A program made the translations under genes and the position numbers. A stretch of DNA of 64,000 bases, taken from the NCBI GenBank assembly GCA_025506515.1, contig CM046453.1, positions 34,235,851 through 34,299,850 on the forward strand. The letters run 5' to 3'. Below are positions 36,571 to 46,733 of the stretch, piece after piece. Numbering within the stretch: position 1 is the stretch's first letter; every line of letters begins with the position of its first letter. This stretch comes from Flaveria trinervia. Its lineage: Eukaryota; Streptophyta; Magnoliopsida; Asterales; Asteraceae. The notes under the pieces were generated by a model. That model searched no databases. It worked only from the letters and a program-made list of their open reading frames with translations, and was not told the origin of the DNA.

Positions 36571-37469
36571 CTCAATCATATTCGCTCTACATGAAATTAT
36601 ATATCTACTTGTGGTTGTCCATGTTCATATTTGTATAGTATCTTATGATTGTTATGTCAATATAATGTTCTTTTTGCTGTATCTTAAGAAGAAAGGTCGG
36701 TTGGTAACCACGTTAGTTGTATAAAAAATCATATCATAGGTATTCATACACTTTCATGTTGCATTGTGAATATAACAAAGCTGAACAGACAAACGATTCA
36801 TTGGGTTTAACTTTTAAAAGTTTAGTGTTTAAGATATTTGATTTTCAATTTGTAACACATTCAGGTTTCAAGACAAACGTCTCTCGAACTATCTCTAATG
36901 TTTTAATAAACAAACCACTTACCTTTTTACAAATCACGTAGTCAATTTTATACTCAAAAAAATGGAAAAAAAAAACTCAACACTCTCGTCATCCACGCTG
37001 CTTATTAGATTTCACCCCAAATATCATCCCTAATAAAGATCTTCATCGCTGAAAGCACCTTGTCAAGACATATTAGGAAACATCGTATGTGCATCAAGTT
37101 AGTTACCTTTTAATTTAACTACCTTGCTAGATGGAATCATGATTTAGGTTTCATCATTTTGTCATTAACAATAACGAGGAACGGTTTCCCTTATTGCGTT
37201 GCCTTTTAAAAATGGACCACCGATTGATCTCCACGAGTGTTTATGGGTTTTTTCTGAACACTTAGTTTCACGAATGAATAAAATTTGTGATTTTTGACTT
37301 TCGAATTCGGTTTTTGAATCGAATACAAGTTTGTGATTTTCGAACAAATTCAATTTGATTATTCGGATTCCTATTGCATACTTCTATTTTCTTATAATAT
37401 TTTATCTAAATTCAAATATTTCATATTTAGTTACAAACATTTCAAATTCGGATAACAAACGAATTTGAA
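36571..37469. other. Intergenic, no gene seen
   Basis: AT-rich DNA with short open frames lacking codon structure or known motifs. It contains poly-A near 36960-36975 and TTCGAATTC / TTCGAAC words near 37300-37460. It includes the distal promoter region of the downstream ABCG gene. Confidence 0.6.
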
Positions 37470-37471
37470 AG

Positions 37472-37540
<69 letters not shown>

Positions 37541-37605
37541 TATTTATATTTATATTTATATTTATATTTTATTTATATTTATATTTATATTTATATTTAT
37601 ATACA
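37470..37605. repeat. TA and TTTATA microsatellite upstream of the ABCG gene
   Basis: (TA)n at about 37470-37545 grades into repeated TATTTA hexamers (37546-37602). It lies about 310 bp before the likely start codon and could lie in or near the core promoter. Confidence 0.92.
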
Positions 37606-37732
37606 GGAAAATTGCAATTAAAGAATGAGCAAGTGATAAGGGTAATAAATAAGCTAGCCCCGTTGTTGTTGCAAACATGCTTTTACTCAAGCAGTCAAAG
37701 AAAAGCTACTTGATCACAACATTTCCTCCTTC

Positions 37733-37736
<4 letters not shown>

Positions 37737-37772
<36 letters not shown>
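37737..37772 (+). repeat. (CT)n tract in the probable 5' UTR of the ABCG gene
   Basis: About 17 CT units lie within a C/T-rich leader (TTTCCTCCTTCACCTTCTCT...), some 140 bp before the likely ATG. CT-rich leaders are common in plant 5' UTRs. No unambiguous TATA box separates from the TA repeat upstream. Confidence 0.85.
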
Positions 37773-37777
<5 letters not shown>

Positions 37778-37912
37778 CACACAGAACACATTTCTTCAGG
37801 TTTCAGTTCCTCCAAACTAATTCAAATTAATGAAGGGGTCATTAGCAAGAGTCCTCTGATGTTCAGGATGAGCAACAGAGAAGCGTCTGCTAGCAGCAGC
37901 GAAGTGGTGATG

Positions 37913-40900
37913 ATGGAGATCGAGAGGCGTGTGCAGGTGGGGGTGGTGGGTTCTTGAGCCCTCTGAGCGAGTCAATATGGAAGGCGGAGGTGGTGGGGGA
38001 CGTGTCGGCCAAACTGGCGTGGAAGGATCTGACGGTGATGGTGACGCTGAGCAACGGGGAGACTCAGAACGTCCTTGAAGGGCTCACCGGCTACGCCGAG
38101 CCAGGGACCTTCACCGCGCTCATGGGTCCCTCTGGCTCCGGCAAGTCCCCTTGCTCGACGCTCTCTCCAGCCGCCTCGCCACTAACGCTTTTCTCTCCGG
38201 CACCGTCTTTGTTAATGGCCGCAAAACCAAGCTCTCTTTTGGCACTGCCGTAAGTCATCCCCGCCCAGTAACTCCCATCTGTTATTACCTTATCAAGCTA
38301 TATGATTTTTTCTTCTTTCTTTTCACTTCAACTCTTATTGATATTGATTTTCTTTTTCTTAAGCTCACTCCATCTGTTTATATATGTAATGCAACAAATT
38401 AAAGAATAGTAACTTAGCTAGATTAATTACATTTGGCCCGGCACACATGCATGGTGTGGCCAGGTTTTATTAATTTCGTTATTATGAGTTGCAAACATAA
38501 AAACCTTTATCTTATGTTATTTCTTTAGTTCTGAAAGTGTATTACTGTTTTATTTGTTTAGTCAACTGTGTTTTTTAGATAAGAGGTTATGTCTTTTTAT
38601 ACAAATAGATATATGAATTACTGGTCGGATTTTTCAGACCGACATGTAAAACTAATATATGTGAACATGACTCTCACCCTTGTAAATGTTTTGTATTTTA
38701 CATATAATATTATATGTTAATGTTAAATTATTATGTAGATATAGGATTAATAAACATCTCTACTTTATGTTTTTAATTATTAGCTTCCGCTAGTAACACT
38801 TAATGTTTATTTTCATGAAATTACAATGCATTAAAGTATCATAAAAAGAGCAATGCCTGCATTTTAAAGTATTCACATTAGCTTTCGTTTTAACCCCATC
38901 TCTAAATTATAGAGAACCCTTAAAAAATTGTAATTTACTTATACGTTAGGTGTCTCATCCTTATCTTTTTCTCTTATATTTTTAAAAGAAACCATAATAA
39001 TCTCTCATATTTATTGATCACTATCTATCCCTTATCTTTATCTTTTTATATTTTTCATGAATAATTATTAGTGGAAGTTAAAGAATAAAAAAATAATTAA
39101 GTATAATAATTAATTAAAATAAGAAGAGATATGGGGAAGCTGATGCAAGAGATTTTAGTAAATGAGTGAAATCTTTATGGCAATATGGTTTTGTTAATTA
39201 TGCGAGATGTGGATAGTGAACTCTTTGATGTTAATTAGAGATTTTAGTAAATGAATAAAGGTGATGTTATCATATAACAATGGCAAGTTGATTTGCAGGC
39301 TTATGTAACTCAAGATGATAATTTAATCGGTACGCTTACGGTTCGTGAAACCATATCATACTCTGCTAGACTAAGGCTACCGGATAAAATGGCTTGGTCC
39401 GACAAGCGAGCATTGGTGGAGAGTACGATTATAGAAATGGGGCTACAAGATTGTGCTGATACAGTAATTGGAAATTGGCACTTGCGTGGCATAAGTGGTG
39501 GCGAAAAGCGTCGTGTTAGTATTGCCCTCGAAATCTTGATGAGACCAAGATTGCTTTTTCTCGATGAACCGACTAGTGGCCTAGACAGGTATGATAAATT
39601 ATTAATGTGTTTCATTACATAGATTTGATCGAAACAAATACCTAGTTGGATTAGGGTGTTTATAAATCATTAAAACCGACAAAAACATAAAGCAAAGCAT
39701 TTTAGTTCCTTCTCCTAGTCGGTTTTCAAACATCTTAAGCACAGTATGTCTTTATTCTAGCCTTGTAAGTTGATCTAGGCGAGTTTAACTCTTTCTTTTA
39801 TGTATGTAAAATGTATACTTTATTAGAGCATTCACAGTGATTTTTTTATTTTTATCTATAAATTAACTAAAAATCATTATATTTTCTTTTTTCTTTTCAA
39901 TGAAATAATAATTTTAATACTCTTATCATTACTTTTTTCTCTCTCCTTTACTTACAACTACTTAAAAAAATATTAAAAATTTTATGATTAAACAATGATT
40001 TTTCAAATATATTAATCAACAATAATAATTTCTCTTTCATTCACTTACAACCAATCAAAACCATTTCATATAATACCAAACACATTCACATACTTTAAAG
40101 ACTACACTGTGAATGCTCCTAGATAACTACATTGTTTAATCAGAACTATTTGACACAAGTCACTAAGTTTTTCGAAAGAAAATTAATCCTTTTTAGTTGA
40201 GAAATCTATATTGTTAATAACTAAGTAACTAGTGTTGTCACATGTCATAGTTCTAACTTGAAGATTCCATAACTGTTTATTTATTTTAATTTATTAATCA
40301 CGTGTTACAATTCTAGTTTCTTAAGATCTTTTTTCTTGTTTCTTTTCTTTTTAATATTTTTGTTAATTACATATTTAAATTTCAAAATATCTTTTTATAA
40401 ATTTTAAATTTACATCACTAACTATTCAATTCTTTTTAATTCAAACCATTTTTATCTATGTTTCTAAGTTAGTCTTATCTTTTTACTTCAATAAAAAAAT
40501 TATCTTAAAAGACACTTACCATAATTCTAGACTATCAAAAGTTTATTTTACCGAACAATCTATTTTCATTCATTTTATGAGAATTACTAATTAGGTTAGT
40601 AAATCATTCATGCTTTATGACTACCTTCTTCATTTTTGTATTTAAATAAGAATTTAATGTTTCCTAATTCACTTCTCATTTGTAAATGAAAATATATCAT
40701 GACTACACTTATATATAACAAGTTATTTTAATAATTATAAAAATATGGAGATTTATAATTTATAATTATTCAACCCGTGTATTACACGGGTTTTCTAATT
40801 CTAGTTTCTAATAAATGGTAACTACGAGTAATGCGTGCCAACATCACATTTTTTTTATCAACATTTTCATGTTTTTCGCCCTTATTGATAACTACATTAA

Positions 40901-42115
40901 TCATTAATAATATTATTTATTCTTTTTTTAGATTAAAAGTATTTATAATAATTAAGAAAAAAATCTTTTTATTAATGTTTACTTTTGAAGAAACAAATTT
41001 TTATAAAAGTTCTCTTTTCTAGGACATCAAACTATAGTATTAAATATTTTAAAGTTGTTTTTTAAATAAATTTTAGTAAACAATAAATAATAAAAATTGT
41101 GAGTTATAGTAAGAAATATTTATATCATATCTTATTTTAGAATATTATTCTATAATTAATAAGTATTATTATATTTAATATTATTTATTCAATTCGTATA
41201 ATACATATGTTTACTAAAACTATTTACTAATACATAAATGTAATTGGGTTACTTGATTGTTTTTGGCAGTGCTTCCGCCTTCTTTGTTACTCAAACATTA
41301 AGAGGTTTATCAAGAGATGGCAGGACGGTAATCGCTTCAATTCATCAACCAAGTAGTGAAGTCTTCGAGTTGTTTGATCGTCTCTACTTGCTCTCGGGAG
41401 GAAAAACCGTTTACTTCGGTCTTGCATCAGAAGCTTACGAGGTAACAAATCTTTTACTTTCTTTATAACAAGCTAACCGCTCATTTACCATTCTTATACA
41501 AGGGTCTCGTGTAGCGATCGTAAAAGAACTAGAAAATGGTGGGGAATGCGTATTAGAGTTGGGGATTACTCTTATATTTTCTAAGTTTTAGGACGGATAT
41601 GGAATTATTTGATACTGTCCAATTATCTAAACTCAAGCATCCAAACATCAACTTAGGACCATAAATAGGTACATGAAATTTTGACACGTATGAGACATAG
41701 TTGTACAATTAGGGCTAATAACGAGCTCATAGTCACACGTACACGTACACGTACACGTGTATATGTGGGTATGTATGTATTTATGTATGTATGTATGTAT
41801 GTATGTTTGTGTGCGTACGTGCGGGCGGCGGGCGGGCGGGCGTGCGTGCGTATGTATGTCTGTATGTTGCTATGTATGTATGTATGTTGCTATGTATGAT
41901 GTATGTTGCTAGTATGTATGTATGTATGTATTATGTATGTATTATGTATGTATGTATGTATGTGTATGTATGTATGTTGCTATGTATGTATGTATGTTGC
42001 TATGTATGTATGTATGTATGTATGTATGTATGTGTTGCTATGTATGTATGTATGTATGTGTTGCTATGTATGTATGTATGTATGTATGTTGCTATGTATG
42101 TATGTATGTATGTAG

Positions 42116-42147
<32 letters not shown>

Positions 42148-44461
42148 TGTTGCTATGTATGTTGCTAGAAGATTTTTTGACATAATCTGTTTAGTAGCTA
42201 GGTTATATATATTATATGCATAATTGCACATATTTGTACCCCGCCATTTTCCTTATTTAAATATCAGTTGTTTAATTTGCAGTTCTTCGCGCAAGCTGGT
42301 TTTCCTTGCCCAGCTCTTAGAAACCGTCAGATCATTTTCTCCGTTGCATCAACTCTGATTTTGACAAAGTGAAGGCCACCTTGAAAGGGTCCATGAAACT
42401 ACGGGTATGTTTCATCAATCTGCTTCACAACCTACTAAACTTCAATCTAATTCTAATTGATATGAATTTGTTTTGTTTCTCATGGATCAGTTTGAATCGA
42501 ATGATGATCCCTTGGAGAAGGTTACAACTGCTGAAGCTATCCGAGCCCTTACTGACTATTATCGCACCTCTCAGTACTGTTACGTGGCTAACCAGAAAGT
42601 TGAGGAGATGTCGAAAGTAGTAAGTATAGTAGTGTGGACTTTAGTAAACTTAATTTGTCTCGTTTCATTTTGGAAACAAGTTGCTTTGATGGTTGAATGC
42701 AGAAAGGAACACTGTTGATTCAGGTGGCAGTCAGGCTAGTTTCTTCATGCAGACTTTTATGTTGACTAAGCGTTCTTTTGTGAATATGTCGAGGGACTTT
42801 GGCTATTACTGGTTGAGGCTCGTAATCTATGTTTTGGTCACTGTCTGCATCGGAACCATTTATTTGAATGTTGGGACAGGCTATAATTCAATACTCGCAA
42901 GAGGAGCATGTGCCTCTTTTGTGTTTGGATTCGTCACCTTTATGTCAATTGGAGGGTTTCCTTCGTTTGTGGAAGATATGAAGGTTAGTTTCATGATCTG
43001 ATAAATGTTGGACTAGAGGTCGCCTATGTTGGGTGGATGATCTGTCAATATGTTTTTGGGTGAGTCCAATTGTGTGTCAAAACAAGCCGTTTTGGTTAGG
43101 TAGCTAGACTCTTCAACACTTTTGAACTTCACAAATTCTTCTTGTGGTTGCAAAAACCATAAAATTAGTATGATTTTATTGGTACACCAAGTGCTAAGGT
43201 TGAAACGGTTTTCTAATAGTCTGATCAATACCTAGTTTTACCTATTATCTTAATATGCAATTAAAGATGACCTAGCTTTTTTAATATCAATGGACTGAAT
43301 TATGTATAGGTGTTTCAAAGAGAACGATTGAATGGTCCCTATGGAGTGACCGCTTTTGTTATCAGCAACACTATATCAGCCATGCCGTTTCTGATATTAA
43401 TCACTTTCATCTCCGGAACGATTTGCTATTTCATGGTCCGCCTTCACCCAGGGTTTATGCACTATCTCTTCTTTGTATTGTGCCTCTATGCAAGTGTGAC
43501 AGTTGTTGAGAGCCTTATGATGGCTATAGCTAGTGTCGTTCCCAATTTCCTTATGGGCATCATCATTGGCGCAGGGATTCAGGTCAGTGTGTTTGTGTTG
43601 ACTTCTTATTGCTAATTGGTTGTATTGCAACTGTCATTTCTTATTAGTGTTTGAAACATTGAATGTCCATTTGGGTGGACGGGGGCACTTTTTGTCCATT
43701 TTTTAGAATTTTTTATGAATAATGTTACTATAATAGGTAATCTAAACTTTTAATAAACACAAATAACTTTTGGGTGTGACTATAAGTAATTTGTTCTCGT
43801 TTAAGCTTTGTTTAGTTGTATGAGATAAAAACACACAAATTCGATCAATTAACAAGTTAAAGCTAAATTTGACATCATTTCTTGGCGTATTTATGGTCTT
43901 TTGGGTAAAAATGCGTGTGGAATGCAGGGCATATTCATGTTAGTATCGGGTTACTTTCGACTCCCTAATGACATCCCTAAACCCGTGTGGCGTTATCCTA
44001 TGTCATACATCAGTTTTCACTTCTGGGCTCTTCAGGTATGTATGTGTTGTAAAATAATATACATTCCCAAATGGAAGAAAAAAAAGATATCTTATGGTTG
44101 TAGTTGTTTATGTTGATTTAGGGGCAATACCAAAACGACCTAAAGGGGTTGATGTTTGACCAACCAAACACCGGATCTGCCCCAGATTCCAGGGGAGTAC
44201 GTTCTGGAATACGTTTTCCAAATCACAGTGACGAGATCGAAATGGATCAATCTGAGCGTTATTTTCAGTATGATTATCATCTACCGTATGATTTTCTTCT
44301 TGATGATCAAAATCAACGAGGATTTGACACCTTGGGTGAGAGGGTACCTAGCGAGAAAACGTATGAAACAAAAGAATGGAGGTCAGAATACAACTGTTGC
44401 TCCGTACGGTCTCACTCAATCGCCTTCTTTGAGGACCTATGTTGCCGATAACAAGAAGTGA
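37913..44461 (+). CDS. ABCG11: ABCG11-like half-size ABC transporter (nine exons; five one-base frame breaks)
   Basis: A half-transporter (ATPase then membrane domain) that in its family works as a dimer in the epidermal plasma membrane and exports cutin, wax and suberin precursors. Exons: 37913-38249, 39299-39588, 41270-41441, 42283-42404, 42491-42619, 42703-42983, 43310-43582, 43928-44035, 44122-44461, all with GT/AG borders and matching phases. Visible are Walker A GPSGSGKS (38125-38148), signature ISGGEKRR and Walker B LLFLDEPTSGLD in exon 2, the H-loop region SIHQPSSEVFELFDRLYLLSGG in exon 3, and membrane segments in exons 6-9. Start: MEIE at 37913 matches the family; an in-frame ATG at 37868 would add 15 residues. 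One-base losses occur near 37940, at 38149 inside Walker A, near 42320 and near 42714, and there is one extra base near 44155. Otherwise intact, so sequence error is likelier than pseudogene. Confidence 0.85.
38250..39298 (+). other. ABCG gene intron 1
   Basis: It runs from GTAAGT to TTTGCAG, 1049 bp, AT-rich, with no internal gene. Phase 0: the join reads ...FGTA then AYVTQDDNLIG, an uninterrupted family match. Confidence 0.9.
39589..41269 (+). other. ABCG gene intron 2
   Basis: 1681 bp between GTATGA and TTGGCAG. The split codon AG/T restores Ser in TSGLDSASAFF. The intron is AT-rich. A CAACCCGTGTATTACACGGG segment (about 40770-40790) forms a small perfect stem (CCCGTGTATTACACGGG) and may be a transposon relic. 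No coding content. Confidence 0.88.
41754..42166 (+). repeat. ATGT tetranucleotide microsatellite in ABCG intron 3
   Basis: About 400 bp of TATG units interrupted by TTGC at irregular intervals (GTTGCTATGTATGTATG), with a GC-rich island at 41813-41852. It lies inside intron 3 (41442-42282), about 120 bp before the acceptor. The Tyr/Val/Cys/Met open frames are artefacts. Confidence 0.95.
41823..41840 (+). other. G-quadruplex-capable motif in ABCG intron 3
   Basis: Four GGG runs (41823-41825, 41830-41832, 41834-41836, 41838-41840) separated by loops of 4, 1 and 1 bases satisfy the standard G3 quadruplex pattern on the coding strand. It sits in an otherwise TATG-only repeat. Confidence 0.8.
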
Positions 44462-44738
44462 AGAGGTTGTGTTTGCAATTATACTTTTGTAGAGCATTTG
44501 TAACTTGTGCTACTTTGCTCGTTGTTCACGTCTTGGGCATGAGGTAAGAATTTTATTTTCAAAACCAAACAATATTTAAACTATTAAATGAAAGATACAT
44601 TCTAGACTGCTAGTAAATTAACTTTAACATGTTTAATTTTACCAATCTTTACTCTTTAAATTTTAATGTATTAATATACTAGAAGAGGAGCTAGCTATTT
44701 GCCTTACTTGGGTAGAAGAGCTTCACTCACATAGTTAT
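44462..44738 (+). other. 3' flank / 3' UTR of the ABCG gene
   Basis: Directly after the stop codon. It is AT-rich, with ATTAAATGAAAG near 44583 and TTTAATGTATTAATATAC near 44661 as weak polyadenylation-type contexts. No further gene before the inverted LTR relic at 44739. Confidence 0.5.
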
Positions 44739-45795
44739 TGTAAGGCTCCGATCCCGAGATGCTTATAGCTAGTCAATCGTCGCACATAAAACATAAAACA
44801 TACATTTAAATTTGGTAAAATATTGTACAAGAATAACTTAAAAACATTCCATATATTAATGACTGTTTTTGCAAAACAATACAATAGTTAACTGTTACAA
44901 AATATTATCATTTGCATTACATCACAAAAAATCATAGTTTTACAAAATGGATGCCATCTAAAAATGTCAAGTAGCTGTCCCGTGCTATCCTCAGTAACAA
45001 TTACTAGTCATCTGGAAAAATACATAAAACTTAGTGTCGCTGAGTGAGTTCTAGGCTTATAAAATAAAATACTTTTACTTCCGTTTAAAATCATCTTTTA
45101 CTCTCATACGTGATCATAAATCATACGTACAAATAGATAATTTATAATCATCTTCCATCATTATACATTATCGTTCGTTCAAGGTACGTCATCATTATCA
45201 TTCGCTTTCATTCATAGTCTTCCTTACTTACCTTTCATACGTTCGTCATCTTTCTTACTTACATTCCGAACCAATATATGCTATACCCCGAATATTATGC
45301 ATGAAGCTGGTTACTGGACCTGAGGTCTATCAATAGACCCCAAACATTGTGCATAATGCTGACTCCAGTACTATGGCAAACAACAAGGATCCCATACATA
45401 TGGCCAGTCACAAAAATTAGATCCTAGTGTGCATCCTTCCAGTGTAGCTACAGCATACCGTTAAGCTAACACACTTCATTGGATGTGAACCTCCTTACAG
45501 TGCTTGGAAGACTTCTTACATTTCATTATTCCATTAATGCACATTCATCTTTCGTTACGTTCATCTTATTATCACTAACTTTCGCTTTATGACATAATAC
45601 TTTTCATTTCTTCATAATCATAACACTAAGTCACGGAATAATTACATAATAGGAACGTAAAGGAAAATAACTGAAATACATAGATCACATCCCCATCAAA
45701 ATCATCATAACATCATGCATCACCCATTCAAATTACACTACACATGCAAAACAAGTACAAGTCATCATCAAGAGCTCAGGGGATTTGTCAGGTTA
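44739..45795 (-). repeat. Inverted family-C-like LTR relic
   Basis: The plus strand starts TGTAAGGCTCCGATCCCGAG, the reverse complement of the LTR C terminus (CGGGAACGGGGCCTTACA). The match continues through the GGATGGCATCC... and CTCACTCAGC... landmarks of LTR C to about 45070. The remainder (45080-45790) is only loosely similar, and the LTR start (TGTAACACCC) is not found. It ends at the junction with the Copia leader near 45796. An old truncated or solo LTR of a related subfamily. Confidence 0.75.
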
Positions 45796-45908
45796 CAGTC
45801 TCCTATCGTCTTTGAGATGGAAGCCATTTGAAGAGTTAGTTTTTGTGTGTGTGCAGGGATCTTAAGATGGTAGATCTTATTCAAGAGCCTGAATAGCTCT
45901 GAACCAAT
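45796..45908 (-). mobile_element. Second partial leader and gag start next to the 3' LTR of D
   Basis: It matches 57390-57508: PBS region (GCTCTGAACCAATT, two bases lost relative to 57495-57508), leader and the gag start codon (ATG at 45827, reading MASISK). It stops about ten codons into gag, where the inverted LTR relic begins. A 3' LTR should be followed by host DNA, not by another PBS. Confidence 0.82.
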
Positions 45909-46691
45909 TGCAGGATCGTTTAAGGGTTTGAACACATTCAACACAACAACACAATGAGGAGATTATCTAAACTCTAATCAAACAGTAAACTGGGTTAACC
46001 AAAGTGATACAAAGAACACAGTAAAGCAAGAGACAGAACAGGAGAATATGGTTTTCAAGGATGCAGTATATTGCTTTCTCAAGTTCTTTTACAAGTGTTA
46101 CAAAGTATATTAAAGATACAAGAAACTTGAAATACTTATACTACAACCTACAGCCGGCTATACTATGAAAGCCAGCTGGATACAATTGACTAACACTAAC
46201 AAAATCAATTGTAGAATCAAAAGGCATATCTGCCTTTGACCTTGTGACTATGACATGCCATAGCTCACATCCTTATACATTACAAAAGGATAAAGTACAT
46301 AAAGTGGAAAGTTTCAGACTCAAGACCTCAATGTACAGTTACAAAAGCATGGACCTTTTCACCAACTCTTGTAAGTTGGTGACTTATCAGAGACGCAGCG
46401 GAAAAGGGCTTTATGGAACAGTACATCAGATAAAGCATGTGTACTAAAAGTCTTCGGAAGAAATCTGTCTTCATAGGGTGAAGCTTCGGAAGACTTTGTC
46501 TCTTGAAGCTTCGGAAGACTTCATGTTTGGCTTCGGAAGATATTGGTCTTGGACTTCGGAAGATTTTACACTTAGAATGTTTTCTAATGTATTGTGTAAA
46601 ACTTCCGAAGCATTCTTCACTTCAGTACTTAGTGCATGTTGCTGAGACACTTTGGATGTTTGGGTTGCATCAGACTTAAGGAATCCTTACA
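45909..46691 (-). repeat. 3' LTR of element D (783 bp)
   Basis: On the plus strand it runs from TGCAGGATCG to GGAATCCTTACA. It nearly equals 57509-58299. The U3 side (46452-46610) has six CTTCGGAAG/CTTCCGAAG motifs. The small plus-strand frame 46244-46447 has no support as a gene. Confidence 0.9.
46452..46610 (-). promoter_or_regulatory. Cluster of CTTCGGAAG motifs in LTR D U3
   Basis: Six copies at 46452, 46484, 46509, 46531, 46553 (CTTCGGAAG) and 46602 (CTTCCGAAG), spaced about 22-50 bp. They lie within the first 250 bp of the LTR in transcriptional orientation, where enhancers reside. Two have the extended form GAAGCTTCGGAAG. Confidence 0.7.
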
Positions 46692-46705
46692 AACTCCCCC
46701 TAGGC
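46692..46705 (-). other. Polypurine tract of element D
   Basis: AACTCCCCCTAGGC on the plus strand, that is GCCTAGGGGGAGTT on the coding strand, abuts the 3' LTR. Element E has the same tract at 59933. Confidence 0.88.
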
Positions 46706-46733
46706 TGATGCTACCAAAACACTTAGAAGATCT

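Noticed and set aside
40770..40790. Stem CCCGTGTATTACACGGG in ABCG intron 2 as a terminator or riboswitch
   Set aside because: Plant intron context; the stem is short and more likely part of an old transposon than a regulator.
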